Assembly: GCA_023376005.1 (NCBI GenBank)
Contig: CM042151.1
Span: forward strand, 76,965,512 to 77,029,511
DNA from: Doryteuthis pealeii
Lineage: Eukaryota; Mollusca; Cephalopoda; Myopsida; Loliginidae
Length of the DNA: 64,000 nucleotides
Direction of reading: 5' to 3'
The translations under genes were made by a program, and so were the position numbers. Below are positions 12,035 to 23,029 of this stretch, in pieces; positions within the stretch are counted from its first letter, which is position 1, and each line of letters opens with the position of its first letter. A model generated the notes under the pieces. It saw nothing but the letters and a program-made list of their open reading frames with translations, did not search any database and had not been told where the DNA came from.

Positions 12035-12531
12035 GGTACTATTCGCAAGTTTCATCCTGGTCTCCTCTGGTATAGATCAAAAAACAAACCCAGCTATGAA
12101 TGAAGTCCCAAGCTGAAGCGGTGGCTGCTGTTATATGAAAAAATAATTTGTTGATTGAAGGTTTTTTATCGACAAATTATTATTTTTTTAGTGTTTTGAA
12201 GGTGTTAAAAGTAAGCCATATTTTTTGAAAATATTTAAAAAAACACAAAAAACAGCGCTTTCCCAAAAAGTTTATGCAATATTTTATCACCTCCAGTCTT
12301 TTTTCGACAAGTAAATGTAAATATTTTAACCTTTTTAAAAATATGACGTACTTTTAACGTCTTCAAACCTAAAAAAAATCCATAAAAACGCTTCCAATTG
12401 ATAAATATTTTTCATATACAGCAGGCACCACTTCAGCTGGGGACTTATTTCATAGGTGGGTTTGTTTTTTCACCTATCACCGGCTAACGTTTTTTAAGGC
12501 AGGAGGCCGGGACGGAATCTGCGAATAGTAC
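12035..12531. mobile_element. Mutator-type MITE with 9-bp target duplication
   Basis: A 497-bp fold-back element starting GGTACTATTCGCA and ending TGCGAATAGTAC. The arms continue imperfectly for well over 100 bases. A perfect 9-bp repeat, TATTGGTCA, flanks it (12026-12034 and 12532-12540). Long inverted repeats with a 9-bp duplication are the classical signature of Mutator-like elements. One arm's sequence also occurs near 15730-15950 and 46560-46760 inside repeat R, so the family has other damaged copies here. Confidence 0.75.
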
Positions 12532-12540
12532 TATTGGTCA

Positions 12541-15460
12541 TTTTAAACGTTTTATCATCCCGGATTCCTGCCCTAATTTATACTGTTTTTAATTGCTGGC
12601 ATAAGACATAATTCTAGCCAAATATAGATATTTTCCGAGTCAGTTTTTCACATTTTATCAGCAAATTAATCGAGATATTTTACAATGCCCACCCCAACCC
12701 ACTTTTCATCACCAAATCAATTTTAGATATTTTACCCCTCCCCAGGTTTAATTTTTTTTACCATTAATTTTTTAACAAAACAAATTCAAATTTCAAATAT
12801 GTACGTGCTGTATTTTTCACTTTTTTATCAGGAAATATATGTAGATATTCTACAATTATGCCCCCACCAGCTTTATATTGGCACATCAATTTAGATATTT
12901 TATAACCCGCTCTCTAGCCCTGTCATCTGGGTCTTTAGATACACCGACTGCAATGGGCACCTGTTAGCCATAGTGTGGTGACCCATGATGCTTAAGGATG
13001 GAATCTTTGTGGATGAGCAGTCCATGACATGCAACACTCTGCTTTAGACTAAGGATAACCTATTTTTTTGTTCTACTTTCATTTTAAAAACTAATTAAAA
13101 TTAAATTGATTATTTATGGTCAAATTTTTGTCTCAGTCGAAAAGTAGTAACATAATGAGCATCAGTACAAAAAGCAAAATAATATTACTCATGTAATTTA
13201 TTTTTTAATACATTTAAAACTATTTTTTTTCGGTCAATTTTATCAATATGACTTAATATGGCCAATAGAGTTGCCGTATAATCCGTGTTTACAAAATGAA
13301 TTTAACGCTAGATTGAAAAAAAAAAAAAAATTACCAAAAATCTGGGAATTATCTGATTTTAATGAAATTTTCAGTATTGATTTATCAATGAATGGATTTT
13401 ATAATGCATCAGTTATTTTATTTTAAAACTTTTTGATTTAATTAGGTATTTCTGCTATGATAAATTAATATATAAAATTCATTTAAGAAAAGAGTAGTAT
13501 CATGATGTTAAGTTTAAAATGTCATATTATCATATTTTAAAAATATTTTTTTTAATAACTACTTTACTTTTAGTATCAATCTCTATAATTTTTTGTCACT
13601 TACTCTATTGAAAATTAGTGCCCCCCCCCCTTTAAACAGAGCAAATATTGATGTATACTTGTTTCTTTTATAAGATAAATAATTAAATAAAGATTAAATA
13701 ATTATCGAAATGAGTAAAAAAAAAAAAAATTGAAAAAATATCTAAAAATTATTTTTAATTTTTATTTTGATTTGATTTTCTGATTTTCGATACTTATTTT
13801 CTACCTGAGTAGCATCCTTATTTTTTATGGAAACGGGGGGGGGGGGGGGGAAGTATATTTGTATTGTAAAAACATGGACTTTTAACAAATTGGGTATACC
13901 TAGCTTAGACCATACTTAGTTAGAATGGGCGGTTCGAGAGAGCCCTCCGATCAATCCATGATCACCCTTCTTATATATGTGCTAGGTGGTGGTGGCTGAA
14001 GTCCCATCTGATGGTGAGGTTCCAGTTCTGGAGGTCTGCGGGAATGTTGGAGCACCCCTTCATCACCATTGCTTCCTAATCCACTCTTTACCGGAGTGGT
14101 AGTACCTGTTATTGGTCCCATTTATAGGTTGAATAGAAAAATGTATATATAAAAAAATTGATTATCCATTAAGAATTACTTAATTTCAAAAAGTTGTCAG
14201 CATTAAATAACCCACTGAGGTTGCATATGCTGTAAACAAAACAAAACAAATCAAACAACCTGTTGTTTAAAACGTTTTTTTTTATGAATTTGTACAAAAC
14301 ACAATCCCCTCCCCCATTCTGCCTAATATGACAACATAAATAAACATGACTATATTTTTTGAGATGAGGTTTGATAGGAATAATTTTGATTTTTCGGATT
14401 GTTGTCCTCATCTTTTTGTATCGTATATACATATAATGTTTTCAGCTGTTATATCCTCCAGCCTTCCTCAGGTGTTCCCTTTGTATCCAAGTATAGTAAT
14501 GATCCAACCTGGGAAATTATTTTTAACAGTTTGACAGTTGATCAAACAGGCGTTGAAGAACCTTCAAAGATCTCATTCAAAAACGATGACCATTGTTTTT
14601 GCATGCCTATCATTCTGACATGTGTCACGACAAGAATCATGATATTTAGAAAAGTTTATTGAGTTTCCTGTGCAACTCAATGCATAAAATTTGCCATCAG
14701 TCTTTTTCAATATTTTTATTTTCAAAGTAATTAACTTTAAAAACAATTTGATTTAGTTTTTTTAATAATTGGTTCCCATATTGTGTTCATCTCTATACCT
14801 AGGTCACTACAGTCAAACATATGCTTCTTTGAGATGTTTTCTTTTCCAATGTGCTTCACTATCTAATATTTTAACTTTGAAATATAACTTTAATATATAA
14901 TAGTATGTAAAATATAGTATAGATATAAGTGAAGGGGCATGGGAAATATCTCCATATATTTGTCGATAAAAAGTGAGAACACAGTACAGTAAATATTTAA
15001 AATTGAATTTATTGAAATTTGTACAAATTCAATAAAAAAAAATTATTTTAAACATAGAGGGAAAGAGGCAAAATATCTAAATTGATTTGCCAATTTAAAA
15101 AACAGCAATGGTGATCATGGCTAAGCAAAACAGGAGGCCTGACAATTTTATAGTACATTTGTCCATAAAATCTGTTTGCACTTTAATGAATTTATAACTT
15201 TAAAGTGCACACTGACTTTATAGACACCCTCTATAATAATTATAGATGTAGTCATCATCTATAATGAACTCAAGATACTTCATTAACCCGGCATCATAGA
15301 AAAGTAAGAATTAAACTGGCTTAATGTGTCAATATTAGACATAATAGTAAATTTATAAAATTGCCGCAAATAAGTGCTGTCCTGGAAAATTTTTAAAATG
15401 TCCTGGAAATGTCCTGGAAACATCCTGGAAAATGGTTTCCTAAAATGAGTGGGACCCCTG
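12541..15460. other. Right part of the 5-kb insertion: repeat debris
   Basis: Around 12940-13060 (minus strand) the sequence matches 57240-57340 (shared TGACCCATGATGCT and GTCCATGACATGCAACAC). At 13290-13620 there is a half copy of the R fold-back module. At 13900-14130 is a GC-richer block (GGTGGTGGCTGAAGTCCCAT) of unknown kind. At 14150-14660 the minus strand contains 'CACCTGAGGAAGGCTGGAGG', a phrase typical of retroelement tails. Tandem TCCTGGAAA motifs occur at 15370-15440. No gene is supported; the two overlapping 62- and 87-residue frames near 14350-14660 have no family features. Confidence 0.45.
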
Positions 15461-16010
15461 GTAATGATATTTTTCTTTTTTTAATGATGGTCATAATGTT
15501 ACTACTTATTATTTTAGACAAAGTTGTCCTTAAATAATAAATTTAATAATTTTAATTCGTTTTTAAAAGCAGACGATTTTTTGGGGTATACCTAGTAAAT
15601 ACTCATGCAAGAATGTAGGGAGGCTCAAAAGTTGCCAAGGGAGGTATATTTTTTATAATTTCTTAATTTTAAAACAATTACCAAAATCAGGGAATAGTCT
15701 TATTTTAATGAAGTTTTGGTAATTTATTAGGAAGACCGTCCTGGTCTCCTGCCTCGAAAATTGATACCTGGTCACTGCTGAAAAACCAACCCCAGCTACG
15801 TAGCCAATGCAGTGTCACTTGAAAAAAAACAAAAAACAACCAGCTTAGGGCGCTTTTCCGAAAAGTTAATGTGATATTTTACCCCACCTCCAGTATATTT
15901 TCAACAAGTAAATGTGATATACATATATATTAAATATGACTTACGCAAAAAATATCTCTTTTTTTTTGGTATTTTCATTATTTTAATTTTTTTTTCGACA
16001 TGGATAAGAT
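15461..16010 (+). repeat. Repeat R, copy 1 (right part)
   Basis: Resumes exactly where the 5-kb insertion ends and runs colinear with 46290-46850 in unit 3. Shared landmarks are GGGTATACCTAGTAAATACT, AGGCTCAAAAGTTGCCAAGG and the half MITE near 15730-15950. Confidence 0.75.
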
Positions 16011-16636
16011 ATGAAGATGACTAGATTGATAGATAGTTTTGAATATACTGAGATAGATAAACAATATGATATAGATAGATATGAACAAATGGAGATAGAT
16101 ATGATAGATATATATGAAGATGACTAGATAGATATGAACAAATGGAGATAGATATGATAGATATATATGAAGATGACTAGATAGATATGAACAAATGGAG
16201 ATAGATATGATAGATATATATGAAGATGACTAGATAGATATGAACAAATGGAGATAGATATGATAGATATATATGAAGATGACTAGATAGATATGAACAA
16301 ATGAGATAGATATGATAGATATATATGAAGATGACTAGATAGATATGAACAAATGGAGATAGATATGATAGATATATATGAAGATGACTAGATAGATATG
16401 AACAAATGGAGATAGATATGATAGATATATATGAAGATTGACTAGATAGATATGAACAAATGGAGATAGATATGATAGTATATATGAAGATGACTAGATA
16501 GATATGAACAAATGGAGATAGATATGATAGATATATATGAAGATGACTAGATAGATATGAACAAATGGAGATAGATATGATAGATATATATGAAGATGAC
16601 TAGATAGATATGAACAAATGGAGATAGATATGATAG
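16011..16636. repeat. 53-bp minisatellite, about 11 copies
   Basis: Near-perfect head-to-tail units of 53 bases (core ATGAACAAATGGAGATAGAT followed by a GATGACTAGATAG half) run from about 16081 to the PLE boundary, preceded by diverged half-units. The paralogous site in unit 3 has only a short seed (GATGACTAGATAGATAGATA near 46850), so expansion is specific to this unit. Confidence 0.95.
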
Positions 16637-17650
16637 AACTGAGTCAAGTGTGAAATGGAGCCTGTTGAGTGTCATGCAGTGATCCGGCTTTTTTTTACTG
16701 GAATCGGTAAGTATGTCTGGGAAGGCGAGTTTTTTTGTTGATATTGTGTTCTATTGTAAATTTTAGTACAGAGTTTTTTTTTAGGGTGCATTTTAATATT
16801 TTGAGTTCATCAGGAGATTGTTGCGGTTATAAAAATGTTGTCGATGTAACATGTATATATGTATGTTTTAGTGATTTGACTGTTAAATATTTTATTTTTC
16901 GATGTGAGACATTAGTATTCGGATATGGTCGGGCCAAATGGAAAATCCATCGAAATACCGTCTTTTTGTTCATATAGTTTCCCTAGGGGGTCGTGGAACG
17001 GGACTTGTGTGTGGCATTTGAGTTGGATTTTTTTAGTATTTTTGGTTTTATAGGTGGAGGAGGTAGTGATGTGTGGTGTAAACGTTGTTAATTATTATTT
17101 TCTAATGTTTCCAATACAGGAACATTAGTGAATAGATTGTTGACGTCTAAGGAAGCAGTTATGTAGTTATTCGGGGGGGGGGTAGTATTTGGATAAAGTC
17201 ATATGTTGATTTGATGCTGTAATTGTTGGGAATATATGGTTGAATTGTGTTATTGATTATTTTTGCATTTGTTATGTAGGGGGGGGTGAGATTATTGGTC
17301 GGAGGGGGTTTCCTGGTTTCTGGTTTATTTTTGCCATAAATGTATCCTGGTTTGTAGTCTCCAATTATTTTGGGAGTTTTTGAGAGCCCATCTCTGCATT
17401 GTTTGCAGTGATGATTTTTTTAAATTTTTTTTTTTTGAATTGTCAGTCGGATTTTTTTGTGAGTATTTTAAATTTGTTTATCATTGAGTATGTTTTGGAT
17501 TTTATTGTTGTAGTCGGTTTTATTCATTATAATGTAGATGTTGGATTTATCACCAATGCAGATGGTGATGTTGCGGTTGTTTTGTAATTGTTTAGCGGCA
17601 GTTTTTAGTTCAGGGTTAGTAGGATTTTTGATGTTGTGATTGTATCAGTT
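16637..17650 (-). pseudogene. PLE reverse transcriptase fragment, unit 1
   Basis: Read on the minus strand from about 17650 down, it encodes remnants of a Penelope-like reverse transcriptase. In order: the pre-RT block resembling ICIGDKSNIYIIMNKTDY, the KPGYIYGK..KP block, and near 16840 a catalytic motif reading RYIDN instead of the active YxDD. Several stops and frameshifts break it. The RT-B motif is also altered (FPFGP in place of SPLGP). Penelope RTs copy RNA at telomere-like or nicked ends; this copy is dead. No GIY-YIG nuclease domain was recognised. Confidence 0.8.
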
Positions 17651-17714
17651 TCAAAAACAAAGAAAAAGTACTCCATTTATTTAATAACACATGCCTGAAA
17701 ATTAATGCTTTAAA

Positions 17715-17791
17715 ATACACAGCATATGTATATATATATATTATATATATATATATAATGTTTATTTGTTTGGAAAAGTGACTTACCAGTG

Positions 17792-17824
<33 letters not shown>

Positions 17825-17830
17825 ATGAGA
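17715..17830. repeat. (AT)n microsatellite
   Basis: Two (AT)n runs flank a short block (TGTTTATTTGTTTGGAAAAG). It lies at the same unit position as the tracts at 5588, 24770, 50010/50425 and 62573. Confidence 0.9.
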
Positions 17831-18702
17831 ATGTAGTGTGGACTATGAATCTTTTTTTACCCCTGCTCATTTTGAAGAACAAAAATGTCCAGTTCCTTAA
17901 TTTTTACATTTCTAGAAAGATCAAATCCTGAAGAACTCAGAAAATAACAAAAATACCCAAAATAAGTTATTTTCATTAATACTTTTTGTTTTTTTTATTC
18001 TTAATAAATAGTTTTTGTTTAGTTTCACTTTAGACATATTTGTTTAAAGATTATCAAAATTCAGGGTCCAGTACATCTAATGAAAGAATGTAAATTGAAC
18101 ATCAATTGTCATAATTGTCAATTGTAAATTGAATAGAAAGTGTTATAAAGGCAATCATAAAGTTAAGGTTCATTTGGCTTGATACCTTGATGATCAGCCA
18201 CTTCCATTATATTTCAGGGTTTGGAGTATATATTATTATTATTATTATTTATTATTATTATTAATTTCAATGTGATTTACTTAGCCATTTAAAATCCAAG
18301 TATAATTAATCATTTATTCCTACATTCCATTTTAGTTCTACATGAAAAAAGTAATTTTTCAGATGTTTTGTTAAGTTTCAGATGATAAGATATTTGCCAC
18401 ATGTACACTTGTTTGTTTGCTAAATTTTAGAGTGGAAAAAAAAATTCTCATATTTTATAAATGGATTGTCCTTTTAATTCTGATAAATCTTTGTCAAAAT
18501 TAGAAAAAAAATACTGTATTTATATTAAATTCCATTAAATTTACTTCATCATTTGTTGATATATTGAATTTCTTTATGCTGATGTTCCTGTTGTTAAGTT
18601 AATCAAAATATGAACAGATTTTGATATTATAATTGAAAAAAAAAATTCTTGAATTTCATGCTTTTTAAAAAAAAAAATATGTTGATTCTTATTCATTCAC
18701 AG
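17831..18702 (+). other. Conserved region upstream of ZNF exon, unit 1
   Basis: Colinear with 25163-26263, 50446-51273 and 62613-63474. It contains a (TTA)n tract at about 18228-18262 and ends in TCTTATTCATTCACAG (AG at 18701-18702), which fits a 3' splice site. This is probably intron sequence of the ancestral ZNF gene. Confidence 0.65.
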
Positions 18703-18955
18703 ATATCAACTATGTTGGGAAGAATAGTTTTGAAATGTAAAAGACACATTTAAACACCTAACAAAGAATTAATGTATTAATCTGATGTGTGTGGATCTAC
18801 ATATTGAGAACTAAGAGGACAATTTTAACTTAAAACGTCACATGCAAACACACACTGGTGAGAAAACCATTTTCTGTGAAGTCTGCGGATCAGTATTTTC
18901 GCATAAGTTCCAGTTTGAAATCACACATGGTAACACACACTAGGAAAATGCTAAC
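18703..18955 (+). pseudogene. Truncated C2H2 zinc-finger exon, unit 1
   Basis: After the acceptor-like site the sequence follows the start of the paralogous exons, then jumps (near 18820) to internal fingers. There is a piece ending in CxHMQTHTGEK, then a finger close to CEVCGSVFSHxSSLKSH with a one-base indel, and the linker of the next finger. At about 18955 it joins RLE-retroelement sequence. The exon has therefore lost most of its fingers by internal deletion plus retroelement insertion. It is not functional. Confidence 0.8.
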
Positions 18956-20105
18956 CCTAATAAGGTTACTACCGACATCAGTGCATGGACAGGATATACC
19001 TACCAAGAAGAGAGGGCGGTTTAGGTCTCATAGAAATCAACCATGCATACCGAGCCACAATATTAAGCATGGGACAGTATATCAAAAGCTCAAGGGATAA
19101 ACAATCTCATTAGTAAAGGACCACCAAAACGAATGTCTATCACAACAGACATCAAATACTAAACTCGCAGAAAACTTCAATGGGGCCAATTAAAGAACAC
19201 TACAGAGAATAATGACTACCCGCAACCCTAATTGCAAGAAAGATGAGGAGGAATATTCAAAGCGGGAAATGAGACCAGGAAGAAGGATGGCGACAAAATA
19301 AGAGAGCAGGGAAATTTATGGAAGAATTAAACCAGAAATACATAGACAAGGAAGCTTCACTGCAATGGCTCAAACATGGTAAGCTACCATTTGATGAGGA
19401 ACAAATCATCACAGTTGGACAAGACCAGGCCTACTCACAAATGGATCAAGAAAATGATTGATAAAACAAAATGACCAATGCAGATTCTGCCACTCAGCCA
19501 TTGAAAGTCCAAGTCATCTAATGTCTGGTTGCCAGATCCTTTTGGCAGATGGCCACTACACATTTAACAAAGTATGCAAATACCTCCACTGGAAAATCTG
19601 TGGAGAAATGCAGCTTGAGAGAACACAGTAAATCTGGAACATGAGCCTCCACCAATAACATCAAATGGAAAGGTGACTGGTTCTATGAGAAAGTAATCCA
19701 GACAGGCAGTATAATAAAGACAAAGCCATTAAACCAGATATTGTCATCTGGGTAAACGAAAAAAACTGCTCATATTATTTATGTAGCTGTCCCAAATGAC
19801 TATGCCTAAATAGAGCTGAGCGAGAAAGAAAGAGATAAGATCACAAAATACAAGACCTCAAGAATGACCTAAAAACAACTTGGTCACTGAAAGAAATAGA
19901 CATCATACCCGTTGTGATTGGGGCAACTGGACTGGTGAAACAAAATCTAAAAAAATACCTTGAAACAATACCAGGGAAGCCAAGCTGCGATGAAGTACAA
20001 ATAGCAGCCATCAAAGGAACATGCTCCATCCTTAAAAGATCATTAGTAAGTAGACCATGCCTATGCTTTAAAGATGTCTGCTGGTAAGACATGGGAATAT
20101 CTTAC
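18956..20105 (+). pseudogene. RLE-type (R2/NeSL-like) LINE, C-terminal ORF fragment
   Basis: Plus-strand reading (frames broken) shows a post-RT region with a CCHC knuckle, CRFCHSAIESPSHLMSGC (C-x2-C-x8-H-x4-C), near 19480-19540. It continues with IKPDIVIW...DVAV-type sequence near 19730-19800. The PD-x14-D arrangement is best seen in the second copy at 27990-28106 and fits a restriction-like endonuclease domain. The end reads ...KGTCSILKRSL near 20020-20045. Such enzymes nick target DNA to prime reverse transcription. The copy is 5'-truncated, full of stops, and joined to zinc-finger sequence at its left edge. Confidence 0.7.
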
Positions 20106-20350
20106 ATTGACACAAACACATGGGATGTAGTTGCCAATAATTGAGTGGCCTTGGTGTCTTAATGATAAGTGTGGCATAAAGAGGATTTAGGTGGAGAGAA
20201 GAGTAGCCTCAACAGCAAAGATAACCAGAAAGAGGGAGAAAAACTGCAGCCCCAGAAAGCATCACAGTTTGTTTTCAGTCAGTACACCAAATACTGTCAC
20301 TTAGGGATAGGCCTGCACAGCCACTTGTGCAGATATATTTTGTTTTAATC
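20106..20350 (+). repeat. 3' region of the RLE-type LINE
   Basis: Non-coding sequence following the ORF remnant. The same stretch (from GTAGACCATGCCTATGCTTT on) recurs at 57783-58085, so both copies descend from one LINE 3' end or a shared duplication. Confidence 0.65.
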
Positions 20351-20590
20351 TATTTATTTGGACTCTACACCATCGTCCATAGTGGATGGAATGGTGCCAA
20401 CAACAACACTAGTGCTAGACCAAGGGAATAGTTTTGACATCTGAGTTGGAGCACCACAACTACCATCAGCTCCTCACTTGATCAGACAGATCCCTATACT
20501 ACTCCTATGCTGAGTTGGCGAGGTCTGGTATCGAACCTGGAAACTTGTGGTTTCCAGTCAGCCGCTCTGCCTACTGAGCTAGATTGGCCC
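20351..20590 (-). mobile_element. tRNA-derived SINE
   Basis: On the minus strand, starting at 20590, there is a tRNA-like head with box A TAGCTCAGTAGGC (20581-20569) and box B GGTTCGATACC (20537-20527), the internal RNA polymerase III promoter elements. A tRNA-unrelated body (TGGCACCATTCCATCCACTA) follows. Cephalopods are known to carry tRNA-derived SINEs. A decayed second copy, same orientation and same neighbour, is at 58086-58330. Not a functional tRNA gene: the stems are not fully paired. Confidence 0.65.
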
Positions 20591-20734
20591 TTATACAGGG
20601 TGATAACATTTAATTGTATTAACATAAAAGTATAAAACATGTTTCAGTCCTAAACCACAAAAAGGGCAAAATGCTGTTCTAAAGAATACAATGAAGTGTA
20701 AGAAATGTGGATGTAATGAAAATAACATATCTCG
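20591..20734. other. Short spacer
   Basis: Unassigned AT-rich sequence between the SINE head and repeat R copy 2. Confidence 0.4.
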
Positions 20735-22985
20735 CTTAATAAATGATTGTGACATTCATTTTCTTCTTTATTATTTAATTTCTTAAAATGAATATGAAAC
20801 TTTCTTTAAAAAACACGTTTATTTTATTTTTATTTTTATCTTTTTAATTATGTAAGTTTGTAAAATGTTTATTCTTCGGTAAAAAAGAACAATTTGCTCG
20901 TATATTCCTACCATAAAATAAACTGAACCCTCATTTTATGTCCGTGTTTTTGCAATGTTTTATTTTCCTTGCACTCGTTATTTTACAATACTAAATATAT
21001 TTTATTTATTTATTTTAATATTCACTTCAGTGTGTATATTCTAAAAGTTTTTATTTTGTGAGAATGCTTAATTTTAAAGTGGGGGTTCGTTTTTACACTT
21101 CAACTTTTTACTCGTAAATTCCTACCATAAAATGCCCAAGCCTAATTCTATGGTATGAATTTACGAGTAAAAAGTTCAAGATTACCTTTTCTCGTTGTTA
21201 TTTCTTTTCTTTTTGGCTTTGGTACTCTGAAATAAAAACGTCAGATTTTAATCATCGTCGACGAAAAAACAAAATTACGGTCATAAAAGGAGGATCCAAT
21301 TTATGCATAAATTGTAAAACGAGCCCCCACTTTAAAACTAACCATTCTCACAAAATAAAAACTTTTAGAATATACACATTGAAGTAAATATTAAAATAAA
21401 TAAATAAAATATATTTAGTATTGAAAAATATGTTCCAAAATAAATGAGAAAAAGGATCGGAATTATGTCCCTTGTTTTATCGCTCTTAAGAAAACGTTTT
21501 TGTATTTATTGCAAATCAACGACACTTTTTCATTTAACCAGAAAAGATTAGTTCAATTTAAAATATTAGATTTTTTCTCCATCTTCTTGTAGTATCGCCC
21601 CAAAACGAAATCAGACAAAAGAAAAAGGAAAAAAGTAAGTATAACGTTCAGGGTATTATCTTTCTTTACCAAAAAACAAAACAAACAAAAAAAAAAGTAA
21701 TATGTTGAAAATATTTCTTTTCCACTGAAGTAATTTTTGACAATACTTTATGGATATAAAAATATCTGGACTCTTTTGAAAACTGATTCAATTATTATAA
21801 AAATCTAATTCATTTCAACATTTAGTTGGTATATATTATTTTCCCAGCTTTCCGTGTTAAAAACAAAGTCACCCATCGAAATCATAGCCGATTAAATTTC
21901 CGTGAAATCTTTTAAAAACTATTTTCATCATAAAAGATATTTCCCTCAAATAGATTTAAATCACCCTTAAGATTTTTTTTTAATTGTAAGATTATTTACT
22001 GTAATTTTGAAAGATTTAAAAAAACAAAAAAAACATTTATGTTCTTTGTCGAGATCTTTTATCACATCGTAATTTGATTAAATAACTCATAGAAATGTTA
22101 AGAATATTTCAAACCATCCAAGATATTTATGCATGTTAAAATCAATCCTTTGCAATCAGCTTTGTATTCTTATCTTTTAATTAAATATAACGTCAGATAA
22201 AATATTCAAAATGTGTTAAAAGGTTTGATGTGCAGAAATCGCAGAGGGAGATAATTTTTTTTCAAAGATGCATCAGTTATTTTATTTCAAAACTTTAATT
22301 TAGTATTTTTGCTATGAAAAATTAATATATAAAATTCATTTAAAATACTTTAGCCTGATGTTAAATTTAAAATGTTATATATTTAGATTCTATAAATAAA
22401 TATCTACTCAATGCAAACCTTATTTTTTTCGAAAAAAGTGTACTTTTTGAAGAAAAACTATTGAAAATGTACCCCCCGTTTTTAAGCAGAAAAAATATCG
22501 ATGTATAATTTTTTCTTTTATAAAATAATAGCTAATTAAATAATTATTGAAATAAGTAAAAAGAAATCTCCCAAAAATTAATTATTCATTATTTTTTTAC
22601 ATTTTATTTTTCGATTTTCAGTACTTATTTTCTCATAGAACAGTAACCGTAAAATTTTTTTGTTTCTATTCATAACTTCGGTCTTTTATCTCTTTATTTA
22701 TACTGTAATTAGTATAAAAAAGGACCAACTCGCAAAAAATGTTACGCCCCACACATGGGGGGTGGGGGTGGGTCAAAATTAAGTGACCTGAAAAAAATGA
22801 GAAAGTTTTGAAATAAAATAAGTAATGCATTATAAAGATCATTCATTGATAAATAAACAGTGAAAATTTCATTAAAATCCGAAAATTCACTGATTTTTGG
22901 TAAATTATTTTCCGGGGCGGGGGGACTAAATCATTTTCTTACAAATGCAATTTACTCTTATTTTGGGTATACCTATGATACTTTT
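20735..22985 (+). repeat. Repeat R, copy 2 (with MITE inside)
   Basis: The left part follows copies 1, 3 and 4. From about 22400 the fold-back module is present only in inverted orientation (for example AATGCATTATAAAGATCATT, the complement of the forward module near 9615 and 45745). The MITE at 20878-21429 replaces part of the left region. No coding function is recognised. Confidence 0.65.
20878..21429. mobile_element. Fold-back MITE, copy 2 (right end truncated)
   Basis: Same element as 11426-12009: starts GGTAAAAAAGAACAATTTGC and has the same inner hairpin (about 21098-21172) and the GATTTTAATCATCGTCGACG block. The right arm stops near 21429 and joins repeat R at ATGTTCCAAAATAAATGAG, so the terminal part and some R sequence are deleted. 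Confidence 0.75.
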
Positions 22986-23029
22986 TTTTAGTATAGGCAT
23001 ATTTATGTATATAATGAAGAAGGTCTGCA

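Larger units (their letters stand above)
10484..15460. mobile_element. 5-kb DNA-transposon-like insertion (hAT-like ends)
   Basis: The ends read CAGGGTTCCCAACGGCGTCC on the left and ...GTGGGACCCCTG on the right, giving an 11-base terminal inverted repeat (CAGGGTTCCCA / CAGGGGTCCCA) followed by repeated 'TCCTGGAAA' motifs at both ends. GTAAT flanks both sides (10479-10483 and 15461-15465). The paralogue in unit 3 is uninterrupted here (near 46290-46330), which is an empty site. CAGGG ends and TCCTGGAAA motifs are common in hAT-type elements, but a perfect 5-bp rather than 8-bp duplication leaves the superfamily open. No transposase is recognisable inside; it holds two MITEs and other debris. 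Confidence 0.65.

Noticed and set aside
19841..20092. Minus-strand 83-codon frame, also seen at 34004-34207
   Set aside because: Antisense of the RLE-LINE's conserved C-terminal coding region.
20510..20590. Functional tRNA gene
   Set aside because: Box A and box B are good, but acceptor and T stems are not properly paired and a SINE body follows; it is a SINE head.
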